Below, one piece after another: positions 34,301 to 43,383 of a DNA stretch of 64,000 nucleotides (the first letter of the stretch is position 1; every line of letters starts with the position of its first letter). The position numbers and the translations under genes were made by a program. Source of the stretch: Grimontia kaedaensis (GTDB taxonomy: Bacteria; Pseudomonadota; Gammaproteobacteria; Enterobacterales; Vibrionaceae); contig NZ_CP082275.1 of assembly GCF_023746615.1 (NCBI RefSeq), positions 1,984,001-2,048,000 on the forward strand. The letters are read 5' to 3'. The notes beneath the pieces are model-generated. The model made no database searches. It worked only from the letters and a program-made list of their open reading frames with translations, and was not told the origin of the DNA.

Positions 34301-37300
34301 TATGTCCAAGTACCGTTGACAATCACCAAAGAACCGAAGTTACCCTCATAAGGCCCTGTGCCATCGAACGTTACCGAGGAGTTGTCTGAGTCAACGTCTG
34401 TCACGCCAATACTGCCTGAGGCATCAAAGGAGGTCATCGTAGCGCCCAGCTCGGTATAAGTGAGTGTCGGGGTTTCTGACGAACCAGATAATGCACTTGC
34501 GGAAGTACCTTTAACAAATGAACCCGACACTGGCACTATAAATGCCGCGTATTCATTATTTTCACTCCAACGATAAGGTGTTCTTCCGTTACCGTCCAAG
34601 TCGACAGAAACTTTTGCAACAGTCACAACTCGACCAGAGAAGCTGTACTTCCCTGTGCTCCAGACCATATAGGAATAGGTTTTGCCATCAATGATAACTC
34701 GCTGAGTATCATCACCCTCATATGTGTAAGAGTCTGGAGAATATTCGAAGCCACCGCGGTTGACCGTTGAATCATTATCGATAAACTGCAGGGTTGTTCC
34801 ATCGGTGAGGATATTAATGCCATTAAAGCCACTACCAATAATCGAATAGTCATCACCTCTCCTCCATCCTCTCACCTCATAGAGATCACCCTCAAACCCT
34901 GAGTCTCTCCACAAGTTTATGGTGCCGTTATCATCTCCAGAGATAACGGGCTCATCGTCGGTACCTGTAATCTCTATCACAACAGTTAATTTGCTGTTAT
35001 CGCTCGCGATGATATCTATCTCGTCCTTGACGATTTCATCTTTGTAGAGTGCCTGGACCTTCGATTGGTCTAGTGTGTATGTCCATACACCATCGACAAG
35101 TGCCAATGAGCCATAGGTACCTGACCTATCTTGGTTAGCGAATAGTTGAGAATCCTCTTCATTCAACTCTCCACTGGTTTTCACTTGATCACCAGGATCT
35201 CCCTCGTTTACTGAGCCAGTCAGGACACTTGGTGTTGTGCCACCACCGTCTGTGGTGCCGCCGTCTGTCGTACCTGTCGTTGAACCGTCGGTCGTACCTG
35301 TAGTGCTGCCATCCGTACCGCCGGTAGTCGAACCGTCCGTCGTACCTGTGGTTGAGCCGTCAGTACCGCCCGTAGTCGAGCCATCGGTGCCACCCGTGGT
35401 CGAACCGTCTGTCGAACCTGTGGTGGTGCCGTCGGTGCCGCCAGTCGTTGAACCGTCTGTCGTACCTGTGGTCGAGCCATCAGTACCGCCAGTTGTTGAA
35501 CCGTCTGTCGTACCTGTGGTGCTGCCGTCAGTGCCGCCCGTGGTCGAACCATCGGTGGTACCTGTGGTGCTGCCGTCGGTGCCGCCGGTGGTTGAACCAT
35601 CGGTGGTGCCCGTGGTGGTGCCATCCGTACCGCCGGTGGTTGAACCGTCTGTCGTACCTGTTGTTGAACCGTCGGTCGTACCTGTAGTGGTGCCATCAGT
35701 ACCGCCAGTTGTTGAACCGTCCGTCGTACCTGTGGTTGAGCCGTCGGTGCCGCCCGTGGTTGAACCGTCCGTCGTACCCGTCGTTGAGCCGTCAGTGCCG
35801 CCCGTGGTCGAGCCATCGGTGGTACCTGTGGTGGTGCCATCCGTACCGCCGGTGGTTGAACCGTCTGTCGTACCCGTCGTTGAACCGTCAGTGGTACCTG
35901 TGGTGCTGCCATCAGTACCGCCGGTGGTCGAACCGTCAGTGGTACCTGTGGTCGAGCCATCAGTACCGCCAGTTGTTGAACCGTCCGTCGTACCTGTGGT
36001 TGAGCCGTCGGTACCGCCCGTAGTCGAGCCGTCTGTGCCGCCGGTGGTTGAACCGTCGGTCGTACCTGTAGTCGAGCCGTCAGTGCCGCCCGTGGTCGAA
36101 CCGTCTGTCGTACCTGTGGTGCTGCCGTCAGTGCCGCCCGTGGTCGAGCCGTCGGTCGTACCTGTAGTGGTGCCATCCGTACCGCCGGTGGTCGAACCGT
36201 CCGTCGTACCTGTAGTGGTGCCGTCAGTACCGCCCGTAGTCGAACCATCGGTGGTACCTGTGGTGCTGCCGTCAGTGGTACCTGTCGTTGAGCCGTCTGT
36301 GCCGCCGGTGGTCGAACCGTCCGTCGTACCTGTCGTCGAGCCGTCGGTACCGCCCGTAGTCGAACCGTCCGTCGTACCCGTCGTTGAGCCGTCAGTGCCG
36401 CCGGTGGTTGAACCGTCAGTGGTACCTGTAGTCGAGCCGTCGGTACCGCCCGTAGTTGAACCGTCGGTGGTACCAGTAGTCGAGCCGTCGGTACCACCAG
36501 TTGTTGAACCATCGGTGGTGCCCGTGGTGGTGCCATCCGTACCGCCGGTGGTAGAACCGTCGGTCGTACCCGTGGTGGTGCCATCCGTACCGCCGGTGGT
36601 CGAACCGTCCGTGGTACCTGTAGTCGAGCCGTCGGTACCACCAGTTGTTGAGCCGTCTGTGCCGCCGGTTGTTGAACCGTCAGTGCCGCCCGTAGTCGAA
36701 CCGTCTGTAGTACCTGAGGTGGTGCCGTCAGTACCGCCGGTGGTCGAACCGTCCGTGGTACCTGTAGTCGAGCCGTCGGTGCCGCCCGTAGTCGAACCGT
36801 CCGTCGTACCTGTAGTGGTGCCGTCAGTACCGCCCGTAGTCGAACCATCGGTGGTACCTGTGGTGCTGCCATCAGTACCGCCAGTCGTTGAACCGTCTGT
36901 CGTACCAGTGGTTGAGCCGTCAGTACCGCCCGTAGTCGAGCCATCGGTGGTACCTGTGGTGCTGCCATCAGTACCGCCGGTGGTCGAACCGTCTGTCGTG
37001 CCCGTGGTAGTGCCGTCAGTACCGCCGGTGGTCGAACCGTCCGTGGTACCCGTAGTCGAGCCGTCCGTCGTACCTGTAGTGGTGCCGTCAGTGCCGCCCG
37101 TAGTCGAACCATCGGTGGTACCTGTGGTGCTGCCGTCAGTGGTACCTGTCGTTGAGCCGTCAGTGCCGCCGGTGGTTGAACCGTCGGTCGTACCCGTCGT
37201 TGAACCGTCGGTACTGCCCGTAGTCGAACCGTCGGTCGTACCCGTGGTGGCGCCATCCGTGCCACCGGTGGTCGAACCGTCTGTCGTACCTGTGGTGCTG

Positions 37301-40300
37301 CCGTCAGTAGTACCTGTAGTTGAGCCGTCGGTACCGCCCGTAGTTGATCCGTCGGTAGTACCCGTAGTCGAGCCATCGGTGGTACCTGTGGTGCTGCCAT
37401 CAGTGCCGCCAGTGGTCGAACCGTCCGTCGTACCTGTCGTCGAGCCGTCAGTACCGCCTGTAGTCGATCCGTCGGTGCCGCCCGTAGTCGAACCGTCCGT
37501 CGTACCAGTAGTCGAGCCGTCGGTACCACCAGTTGTTGAACCATCGGTGGTGCCCGTGGTTGAACCGTCTGTAGTACCTGTTGTTGAACCGTCAGTGGTA
37601 CCTGTGGTCGATCCGTCGGTGCCGCCGGTAGTCGAGCCATCGGTGGTACCTGTGGTGGTGCCGTCAGTACCGCCGGTGGTCGAACCGTCCGTCGTACCTG
37701 TAGTCGAGCCATCGGTGGTACCTGTGGTTGAACCATCGGTGGTGCCCGTAGTGCTGCCATCCGTACCGCCGGTAGTCGAACCGTCCGTCGTACCTGTGGT
37801 TGAGCCGTCGGTGCCGCCGGTGGTTGAGCCGTCGGTGCCGCCGGTGGTTGAACCGTCAGTGGTACCTGTAGTCGAGCCGTCGGTGCCGCCGGTGGTTGAA
37901 CCATCAGTGGTGCCCGTAGTTGAACCGTCCGTCGTACCCGTCGTTGAGCCGTCAGTGCCGCCCGTAGTCGAACCGTCTGTAGTACCCGTGGTGGTTCCGT
38001 CAGTACCGCCCGTGGTCGAACCATCGGTGGTACCTGTGGTGCTGCCGTCAGTACCGCCCGTAGTCGAACCGTCCGTGGTACCTGTGGTGCTGCCGTCCGT
38101 CGTACCTGTCGTTGACCCGTCGGTACCGCCCGTAGTCGAGCCGTCGGTGCCACCGGTTGTTGAACCGTCAGTGCCGCCCGTAGTCGAACCGTCTGTAGTA
38201 CCTGTGGTGGTGCCGTCAGTACCGCCGGTGGTCGAACCATCGGTGGTACCTGTGGTGCTGCCGTCGGTGCCGCCGGTGGTTGAACCATCGGTGGTGCCCG
38301 TGGTGCTGCCGTCAGTACCGCCGGTGGTCGAACCGTCCGTGGTACCTGTCGTTGAACCGTCAGTACCGCCGGTGGTTGAACCGTCGGTCGTACCCGTGGT
38401 AGTGCCGTCAGTACCGCCGGTGGTCGAACCATCGGTGGTACCCGTCGTAGAGCCGTCAGTACCGCCCGTAGTCGAACCGTCCGTCGTACCCGTTGTTGAG
38501 CCGTCAGTGCCGCCCGTAGTCGAACCGTCTGTAGTACCCGTGGTGGTTCCGTCAGTACCGCCAGTCGTTGAACCATCGGTGGTACCTGTGGTTGAGCCGT
38601 CAGTACCGCCCGTAGTTGAACCGTCGGTCGTACCCGTCGTTGAGCCGTCTGTGCCGCCGGTGGTTGAACCGTCGGTCGTACCTGTAGTGCTGCCGTCAGT
38701 ACCGCCGGTGGTCGAACCGTCCGTCGTACCTGTGGTGCTGCCATCAGTACCGCCGGTAGTCGAACCGTCCGTCGTACCTGTAGTCGATCCGTCGGTCGTA
38801 CCCGTCGTTGAACCGTCAGTACCGCCGGTGGTTGAACCGTCCGTCGTACCAGTGGTCGAGCCGTCAGTACCGCCAGTTGTTGAACCGTCTGTCGTGCCTG
38901 TCGTTGAGCCGTCTGTACCGCCCGTAGTCGAACCGTCCGTCGTACCTGTGGTGCTGCCATCAGTACCGCCAGTCGTTGAACCGTCAGTGGTACCTGTCGT
39001 TGAGCCGTCAGTGCCGCCCGTAGTCGAACCGTCCGTCGTACCTGTCGTTGAGCCGTCCGTACCGCCGGTGGTTGAACCATCGGTGGTGCCCGTGGTGGTG
39101 CCATCCGTACCGCCCGTGGTTGAACCATCGGTGGTGCCCGTGGTGGTGCCATCCGTACCGCCCGTAGTCGAACCATCGGTGGTACCTGTAGTACTGCCGT
39201 CAGTGCCGCCCGTAGTCGAACCGTCCGTCGTACCTGTCGTTGAGCCGTCAGTACCGCCCGTGGTCGAACCGTCGGTCGTACCCGTGGTGCTGCCATCCGT
39301 ACCGCCGGTGGTTGAACCATCGGTGGTGCCCGTGGTAGTGCCGTCAGTACCGCCGGTGGTCGAACCGTCCGTGGTACCTGTAGTGCTGCCGTCAGTACCG
39401 CCCGTAGTCGAACCGTCGGTCGTACCCGTCGTTGAGCCGTCAGTGCCGCCCGTAGTAGTACCGTCCGTCGTACCCGTCGTTGAGCCGTCAGTACCGCCGG
39501 TGGTTGAACCGTCGGTCGTACCTGTAGTGCTGCCGTCAGTACCGCCGGTGGTCGAACCGTCAGTGGTACCTGTGGTGCTGCCATCCGTACCGCCGGTAGT
39601 CGAACCGTCTGTCGTACCCGTCGTTGAGCCGTCAGTGCCGCCGGTGGTCGAACCGTCGGTGGTACCCGTCGTTGAGCCGTCAGTACCGCCCGTGGTTGAA
39701 CCATCGGTGGTGCCCGTGGTGGTGCCATCCGTACCGCCCGTGGTCGAACCGTCGGTGGTACCCGTCGTTGAGCCGTCAGTGCCGCCGGTGGTCGAACCGT
39801 CTGTCGTACCTGTCGTTGACCCGTCGGTACCGCCCGTAGTCGAACCATCGGTCGTACCTGTGGTGCTACCGTCAGTACCGCCGGTAGTCGAACCGTCAGT
39901 CGTACCTGTGGTGCTACCGTCAGTACCACCGGTGGTCGAACCATCAGTGGTACCTGTGGTTGAGCCGTCAGTACCGCCCGTAGTCGAGCCATCAGTGGTA
40001 CCCGTGGTGGTGCCATCCGTACCGCCGGTGGTCGAACCGTCAGTGGTACCTGTTGTTGAGCCGTCGGTACCGCCCGTGGTTGAACCGTCGGTGGTACCTG
40101 TGGTTGAGCCGTCAGTACCGCCCGTAGTCGAGCCATCAGTGGTACCCGTGGTGGTGCCATCCGTACCGCCGGTGGTCGAACCGTCAGTGGTACCTGTGGT
40201 TGAGCCGTCGGTACCGCCCGTGGTTGAACCGTCGGTGGTACCTGTCGTTGAGCCGTCGGTACCGCCCGTAGTTGAACCGTCGGTGGTACCTGTCGTTGAG

Positions 40301-41595
40301 CCGTCAGTACCGCCCGTAGTCGAGCCATCGGTAGTACCTGTGGTGCTGCCATCAGTACCGCCAGTGGTCGATCCGTCGGTCGTACCTGTGGTGCTACCGT
40401 CAGTACCGCCAGTTGTTGAACCGTCTGTCGTACCTGTGGTGCTGCCGTCAGTGCCGCCCGTAGTCGAACCGTCCGTCGTACCTGTAGTCGAGCCGTCGGT
40501 GCTGCCGTCGGTCGTACCCGTGGTGGTGCCATCCGTGCCGCCGGTGGTTGAACCGTCGGTCGTACCTGTAGTGCTGCCGTCAGTACCGCCCGTAGTCGAG
40601 CCATCGGTAGTACCTGTGGTGCTGCCATCCGTACCGCCGGTGGTCGAACCGTCGGTCGTACCTGTAGTGCTGCCGTCAGTACCGCCGGTGGTCGAACCGT
40701 CCGTGGTACCTGTAGTGCTGCCGTCAGTACCGCCTGTAGTCGAACCATCGGTGGTACCTGTAGTCGATCCGTCGGTGCCACCGGTTGTTGAACCGTCTGT
40801 AGTACCCGTCGTTGAGCCGTCAGTACCGCCCGTAGTCGAACCATCGGTGGTACCTGTGGTGCTGCCGTCAGTACCGCCCGTAGTTGAACCGTCGGTCGTA
40901 CCCGTGGTGGTGCCATCCGTACCACCGGTAGTCGAACCGTCCGTCGTACCCGTCGTTGAGCCGTCGGTACCGCCCGTGGTCGAACCGTCAGTGGTACCTG
41001 TGGTGCTGCCATCAGTTCCGCCCGTAGTCGAACCATCCGTGGTACCTGTGGTTGAGCCGTCAGTGCCGCCCGTAGTCGAACCGTCGGTCGTACCTGTGGT
41101 GCTGCCGTCAGTACCGCCCGTGGTCGAGCCATCCGTCGTACCTGTGGTAGTGCCGTCAGTGGTACCTGTGGTGCTGCCATCAGTACCGCCAGTGGTCGGA
41201 CCGTCAGTGGTACCTGTCGTTGAGCCGTCGGTACCGCCGGTGGTTGAACCATCGGTGGTGCCCGTGGTGCTGCCATCCGTACCGCCGGTAGTCGAACCGT
41301 CCGTGATACCTGTGGTTGAGCCGTCTGTAGTAACGCCAGGGCCGCCATTCGGTGGGTTTACGCCATCGGTTGAACCATCATCCCCTGAGCCATCTGTTTT
41401 TCCATCTGTCGAGCCGCTATCGGTTATGCCGCTGTCTGTCGAACCACCATCAGTTGAGCCAGTCTCTGTGCCGGGATCAGTAATTTCGCTATCAGGGGTG
41501 TTTGCGCCAAAGGCGTTATCGCCTGAGTCACAGCCAACTACCAGCAGAACCGAGATTAATATTGCTAATTTGGTTCTGAGCTTGAATCCACGCAT
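31366..41595 (-). CDS. Giant repeat lipoprotein with VCBS-like, Fn3-like and FG-GAP domains
   Basis: 3,409 residues from the ATG at 41595, preceded by GGGAG; a longer reading to 41682 would bury the signal. The signal ends in the lipobox LVVGC at residue 21, followed by Asp-Ser; Asp at +2 may retain it in the inner membrane or be exposed by other means. Residues about 90-2118 are a TDGSTTGG/TDGSTTGT tandem repeat. Then come a VCBS-like domain (VYTYTLDQ-type), two copies of a 250-residue unit with another VCBS-like domain between them, an Fn3-like segment (about 2865-2965) and seven or so FG-GAP propeller repeats (AEFGYSVSMSRDG, DDRFGRSVAVSSDG, LVVGAP) to the C-terminus. The domain set suggests a long surface stalk carrying a calcium-binding propeller head, i.e. 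an adhesin; this is inference. Confidence 0.85.
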   Translation of the reverse strand: MRGFKLRTKLAILISVLLVVGCDSGDNAFGANTPDSEITDPGTETGSTDGGSTDSGITDSGSTDGKTDGSGDDGSTDGVNPPNGGPGVTTDGSTTGITDGSTTGGTDGSTTGTTDGSTTGGTDGSTTGTTDGPTTGGTDGSTTGTTDGTTTGTTDGSTTGGTDGSTTGTTDGSTTGGTDGSTTGTTDGSTTGGTDGSTTGTTDGSTTGGTDGSTTGTTDGSTTGGTDGTTTGTTDGSTTGGTDGSTTGTTDGSTTGGTDGSTTGTTDGSTTGGTDGSTTGTTDGSTTGGTDGSTTGTTDGSTTGGTDGSTTGTTDGSTTGGTDGSTTGTTDGSTTGGTDGSTTGTTDGSTTGGTDGTTTGTTDGSTDGSTTGTTDGSTTGGTDGSTTGTTDGSTTGGTDGSTTGTTDGSTTGGTDGSTTGTTDGSTTGGTDGSTTGTTDGSTTGGTDGSTTGTTDGSTTGGTDGSTTGTTDGSTTGGTDGTTTGTTDGSTTGGTDGSTTGTTDGSTTGGTDGSTTGTTDGSTTGGTDGTTTGTTDGSTTGGTDGSTTGTTDGSTTGGTDGSTTGTTDGSTTGGTDGSTTGTTDGSTTGGTDGSTTGTTDGSTTGGTDGSTTGTTDGSTTGGTDGTTTGTTDGSTTGGTDGSTTGTTDGSTTGGTDGSTTGTTDGSTTGGTDGSTTGTTDGSTTGGTDGSTTGTTDGSTTGGTDGSTTGTTDGTTTGGTDGSTTGTTDGSTTGGTDGSTTGTTDGSTTGGTDGTTTGTTDGSTTGGTDGSTTGTTDGSTTGGTDGSTTGTTDGSTTGGTDGSTTGTTDGSTTGGTDGTTTGTTDGSTTGGTDGTTTGTTDGSTTGGTDGSTTGTTDGSTTGGTDGSTTGTTDGSTTGGTDGSTTGTTDGSTTGGTDGSTTGTTDGSTTGGTDGSTTGTTDGSTTGGTDGSTTGTTDGSTTGTTDGSTTGGTDGSTTGTTDGSTTGGTDGSTTGTTDGSTTGGTDGSTTGTTDGSTTGGTDGSTTGTTDGSTTGGTDGTTTGTTDGSTTGGTDGSTTGTTDGSTTGGTDGSTTGTTDGSTTGGTDGTTTGTTDGSTTGGTDGSTTGTTDGSTTGGTDGSTTGTTDGSTTGGTDGSTTGTTDGSTTGGTDGTTTGTTDGSTTGGTDGSTTGGTDGSTTGGTDGSTTGTTDGSTTGTTDGSTTGGTDGSTTGTTDGSTTGGTDGTTTGTTDGSTTGGTDGSTTGTTDGSTTGTTDGSTTGGTDGSTTGTTDGSTTGGTDGSTTGGTDGSTTGTTDGSTTGGTDGSTTGTTDGSTTGTTDGSTTGTTDGSTTGGTDGTTTGTTDGSTTGGTDGSTTGTTDGSTTGTTDGSTTGTTDGSTTGGTDGSTTGTTDGSTTGGTDGSTTGGTDGSTTGTTDGSTTGGTDGSTTGTTDGSTTGTTDGSTTGGTDGSTTGTTDGSTTGTTDGSTTGGTDGATTGTTDGSTTGSTDGSTTGTTDGSTTGGTDGSTTGTTDGSTTGTTDGSTTGGTDGTTTGTTDGSTTGTTDGSTTGGTDGTTTGTTDGSTTGGTDGSTTGTTDGSTTGGTDGSTTGTTDGSTTGGTDGSTTGTTDGSTTGGTDGTTTGTTDGSTTGGTDGSTTGTTDGSTTGGTDGTTSGTTDGSTTGGTDGSTTGGTDGSTTGGTDGSTTGTTDGSTTGGTDGTTTGTTDGSTTGGTDGTTTGTTDGSTTGGTDGSTTGTTDGSTTGGTDGSTTGTTDGSTTGGTDGSTTGTTDGSTTGGTDGSTTGTTDGSTTGGTDGSTTGTTDGSTTGTTDGSTTGGTDGTTTGTTDGSTTGGTDGTTTGTTDGSTTGGTDGSTTGTTDGSTTGGTDGSTTGTTDGSTTGGTDGSTTGGTDGSTTGTTDGSTTGGTDGSTTGTTDGSTTGGTDGSTTGTTDGSTTGTTDGSTTGGTDGTTTGTTDGSTTGGTDGSTTGTTDGSTTGGTDGSTTGTTDGSTTGGTDGTTTGTTDGSTTGTTDGSTTGGTDGTTTGTTDGSTTGGTDGSTTGTTDGSTTGGTDGSTTGTTDGSTTGGTDGSTTGTTDGSTTGGTDGTTTGSTDGSTTGGTDGSTTGGTDGSTTGTTDGSTTGGTDGSTTGTTDGSTTGTTDGGTTDGGGTTPSVLTGSVNEGDPGDQVKTSGELNEEDSQLFANQDRSGTYGSLALVDGVWTYTLDQSKVQALYKDEIVKDEIDIIASDNSKLTVVIEITGTDDEPVISGDDNGTINLWRDSGFEGDLYEVRGWRRGDDYSIIGSGFNGINILTDGTTLQFIDNDSTVNRGGFEYSPDSYTYEGDDTQRVIIDGKTYSYMVWSTGKYSFSGRVVTVAKVSVDLDGNGRTPYRWSENNEYAAFIVPVSGSFVKGTSASALSGSSETPTLTYTELGATMTSFDASGSIGVTDVDSDNSSVTFDGTGPYEGNFGSLVIVNGTWTYTVNDTAVADFTEDTVVQDVIEVTASDGVTTTDIVITIGGSQDAIDAFLASNSVISGDFSGQVTERDPGESSTVTGKISVSDPDSTDSPSLVYESVDGTYGTFLLEDGAWYNLNEDRWTYTLNNNSTLVQALAEGQKVEDTFTVKATDGKSQRIVITIVGSDDAPVATGDTSAQINLFLDQGFEGDLYEVRGWRRGDDYSIIGSGFNGINILTDGTTLQFIDNDSTVDRGGFVSSQDSYTYEGDDTQRVIIDGKTYSYMVWSTGKYSFSGRVVTVAKVSVDLDGNGRTPYRWSENNEYAAFIVPVSGSFVKGTSASALSGSSETPTLTYTELGATMTSFDASGNIGVTDVDSDNSTVTFDGTGPYEGNFGSLVIVNGTWTYTVNDTAVADFTEETVVQDVIEVTASDGVTTTDIVITIGGSQAAIDQYLNPQPPESFNLLTVESGSSETLTFPVSLAWEKSELATGYTVCRQNEDFDNDCEPLGTTDGALELTVGMTGALSALSSEFFIISTNSVGSASSNLLSLSSTDANDLIASIKASDPSQSAEFGYSVSMSRDGTVFAAGAPYKNTARGAAYIFRFTDGLWQQEELLTSPNIDANDFYGWAVALSEDGNTLVVGAPQEDGSNTTASSCCYNNDLGSSGAAYVYRFENDAWVFQRYLKADNAGFDDRFGRSVAVSSDGNKVLIGAPGEDSSTTGINSISNNSLGRWAGAAYLFSFNGSAWAQELYIKASNPGSLDKFGESVTMSGDGNTLAVGAVGESSSTTGINTTPNNASTNSGAAYVFENSDGSWAQQAYVKASNTGGGDQFGTSVSLSADGNTLAVGAMYEDSSTTGINSTPNNSLTDSGAAYVFQRNGDSWSQQAYVKASTIHSTMWFGNSVSMSPNGTSLIVGAWLENSSSAGINSTPNVSARESGAAYLFNFDGIEWSQGAYLKAPRSVAGEHFGYSVDVSDNNNVIVGAPDEGSSSTGFRSGEVYLY
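33039..34917 (-). repeat. Two near-identical 740-bp copies inside the giant lipoprotein gene
   Basis: The segment at 33039-33780 is repeated at 34179-34917, offset 1,140 bp (380 codons), with only scattered changes. Each copy encodes FEGDLYEVRGWRRGDDYSI to ASDGVTTTDIVITIGGSQ. The spacer between them encodes a different VCBS-like domain. The high identity implies recent duplication or gene conversion. Confidence 0.85.
35240..41335 (-). repeat. 6.1-kb tandem array of 24-bp units (TDGSTTG[G/T])
   Basis: The array encodes alternating TDGSTTGG and TDGSTTGT, so the period is 24 bp with a 48-bp higher order, about 250 units in all. Units differ mainly at wobble positions (e.g. TCGACTACGGGC against TCAACCACCGGC), with occasional Ser-to-Thr changes. 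The array is uninterrupted by stops on the coding strand and lies between residues about 90 and 2118 of the lipoprotein. Confidence 0.95.
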
Positions 41596-42504
41596 GTCAT
41601 TTGCTCCCAGCAAATTATTGTAAGCACCGAATCGGAGAACTAAGTGTGTGAAAATTTGGTATAAATTAATGCACTTCGACAAACAGATTCATATGACCTC
41701 TGTGTTCGAAAACCTTTTAACCCTTAAAAATCATCTCTTTTGCCATCAGGCGATTCTGAGTAAAGAAATAGCGGCCAGAAGGAGATAAAAAAACACACCA
41801 GACACATTGAATATATAAGTAACAGCGAATATGCAAACTTGAATAGGGATGATATTTTTCTATCAAATTGTTTGATTTTTCATTTTTTAATAATGTTATC
41901 AATTAGATTTTTACTAACTCTAAACTCATGCTTAACTAGTTCTTTTATGGTACTTAAAACATTAGATTCCGTGTTGTTATACGGATCAATATCACATTAA
42001 TGCATTTTATATACATCTAATTACTTGCTGTTTTTAGCATATATTTTCATCACCTTATGATTTTATTGATCTTTCAAAGGGCTCATGTACAAATTTAAAT
42101 AGGTATCTATCTAAATTACATTAGGACTAGTTTTTAAATTAGTAATCTCTATATAAGTGAAAAAATAAAAAAAATAAATACAAGATTCGACGAACAGAAA
42201 ATTCATCAAAATATAATCATGGCCAGCATTTAAAACTAGCCATTGCTGACAGATAAACTAGTCAATTAATCGGGGCTGATTAAACAGGCGTTATATAAAA
42301 AGTGCAGGAAACCTTGAGATAAAGACTAAGAATAAAAGCTATCAAAATTAAGGCGATCGCATGTATTATATGAAACTCTTATTCCCCCAATCAAAATAAT
42401 GGGATTAAATTAACTTACGCATTTATTAACTTTCTCTGCTGTTACCTTATGGTTCTATACTGCTCCCTACGGATTGATGTTGACTGTTTGTCAGGAGTAA
42501 CAAA
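41596..42504. other. Long AT-rich intergenic region
   Basis: About 900 bases between the divergent giant lipoprotein and DUF1989 genes, markedly AT-rich. Short readings exist but have no ribosome sites or recognisable protein. No RNA, repeat or riboswitch was recognised. It probably contains the upstream control region of the lipoprotein gene. Confidence 0.4.
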
Positions 42505-43383
42505 ATGGATGATCCCAAGTCACCTCTATGCAGCGCTAACACTAATCCAATCAAAATTCCTGATAATGCTGCACAGTTGAGAGCCTCATCTCCCGTTATA
42601 TGTTACCAAACTGATTCTCTTCCTTTTTTCGACAAAACTTTCTATAAATCAGTCAGATCAGTATCTGTCAGGATGCTGCTGTTTGACATACCGCCTCGAC
42701 AGGCACGATGCTTTACTGTGCCCGCAGGCAGCTTCTCTCGCATATCCTGTTTACGCGGATCTCAGGTTGGGGATTTGAATATATGGCAGCGAGACAATTT
42801 GAGTGAGCGCTTTTTCAGTGGAAAAACACGACAGCTACATGCTACTCACTTAACCACAGGTGACAGACTTTGGAGCAATATGCCTTACCTGCGCCCAATA
42901 GCTACAATCACCGATGATTCACTGCAATGGTATGGCTGGGATGATGACGGTGCTGGTGTGCACAACGTGATTGGCACACGATGCGATCCCTACACTCATC
43001 ACATTCTTCATAGCGAAAGTTACCATCAATGCTGCCATTCTAATCTTACCAAAGCACTTGCAGACAAACTCGGTGTTAGCCAGAGAGAAGCAGAACAGCA
43101 TGTTCATGATGTGCTGAATGTGTTCATGTGCACAGGTTTTACGAAAGATACACATCAGTATTTTATGAAGACGAGCCCTGCCATAAAGGGGGATTATATT
43201 GAGTTCTTTGCAGAAACGGATTTGCTTGGGGCATTGTCGGCCTGTCCAGGTGGAGATTGCGGCACGACTCACTCTAGTGACGAAGCAGAATGCCACCCGC
43301 TGACCTTACAGGTGTTTACAGCACCTGCTGGAAGTTTGAAGGATTGGGCACCGTTCCAGCCCAGCGAGTATCGCCCTAGTTAG
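42505..43383 (+). CDS. DUF1989 (urea carboxylase-associated-like) protein
   Basis: 292 residues; CAGGAG precedes the ATG. After a 60-residue lead the DUF1989 pattern runs to the end: VPAGSFSRISCLRGSQVGDLNIW, LHATHLTTGDRLWSNMPYLRPIATITDDS, GAGVHNVIGTRCDPYT, HDVLNVFMCTGFTKDTHQYFMKTSP, EFFAETDLLGALSACPGGDCG. Conserved His/Cys/Asp residues hint at a metal site, probably a cupin-like fold. Relatives sit beside urea carboxylase and guanidine or amino-acid genes; none is near. The N-terminal extension is unusual for the family. It converges with the DksA-like gene with no gap between stop codons. Confidence 0.85.
   Translation: MDDPKSPLCSANTNPIKIPDNAAQLRASSPVICYQTDSLPFFDKTFYKSVRSVSVRMLLFDIPPRQARCFTVPAGSFSRISCLRGSQVGDLNIWQRDNLSERFFSGKTRQLHATHLTTGDRLWSNMPYLRPIATITDDSLQWYGWDDDGAGVHNVIGTRCDPYTHHILHSESYHQCCHSNLTKALADKLGVSQREAEQHVHDVLNVFMCTGFTKDTHQYFMKTSPAIKGDYIEFFAETDLLGALSACPGGDCGTTHSSDEAECHPLTLQVFTAPAGSLKDWAPFQPSEYRPS

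Noticed and set aside
35240..41335. Possible CRISPR array
   Set aside because: Units are contiguous with no unique spacers, the period is 24 bp, and the array is in frame within a protein gene.
35220..41348. 2,042-residue minus-strand reading rich in Arg/Val/Pro
   Set aside because: Out-of-frame reading of the same array. The lipoprotein frame has a signal peptide, ribosome site and real domains.
35237..41623. 2,128-residue plus-strand reading rich in Pro-Ser-Val-Val
   Set aside because: It is the antisense of the 24-bp array coding for TDGSTTG; it exists only because the unit lacks stops in that frame, and its ends are not protein-like.
41717..41902. 61-residue minus-strand reading upstream of the giant lipoprotein
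   Set aside because: AT-rich chance reading without a Shine-Dalgarno or family resemblance.
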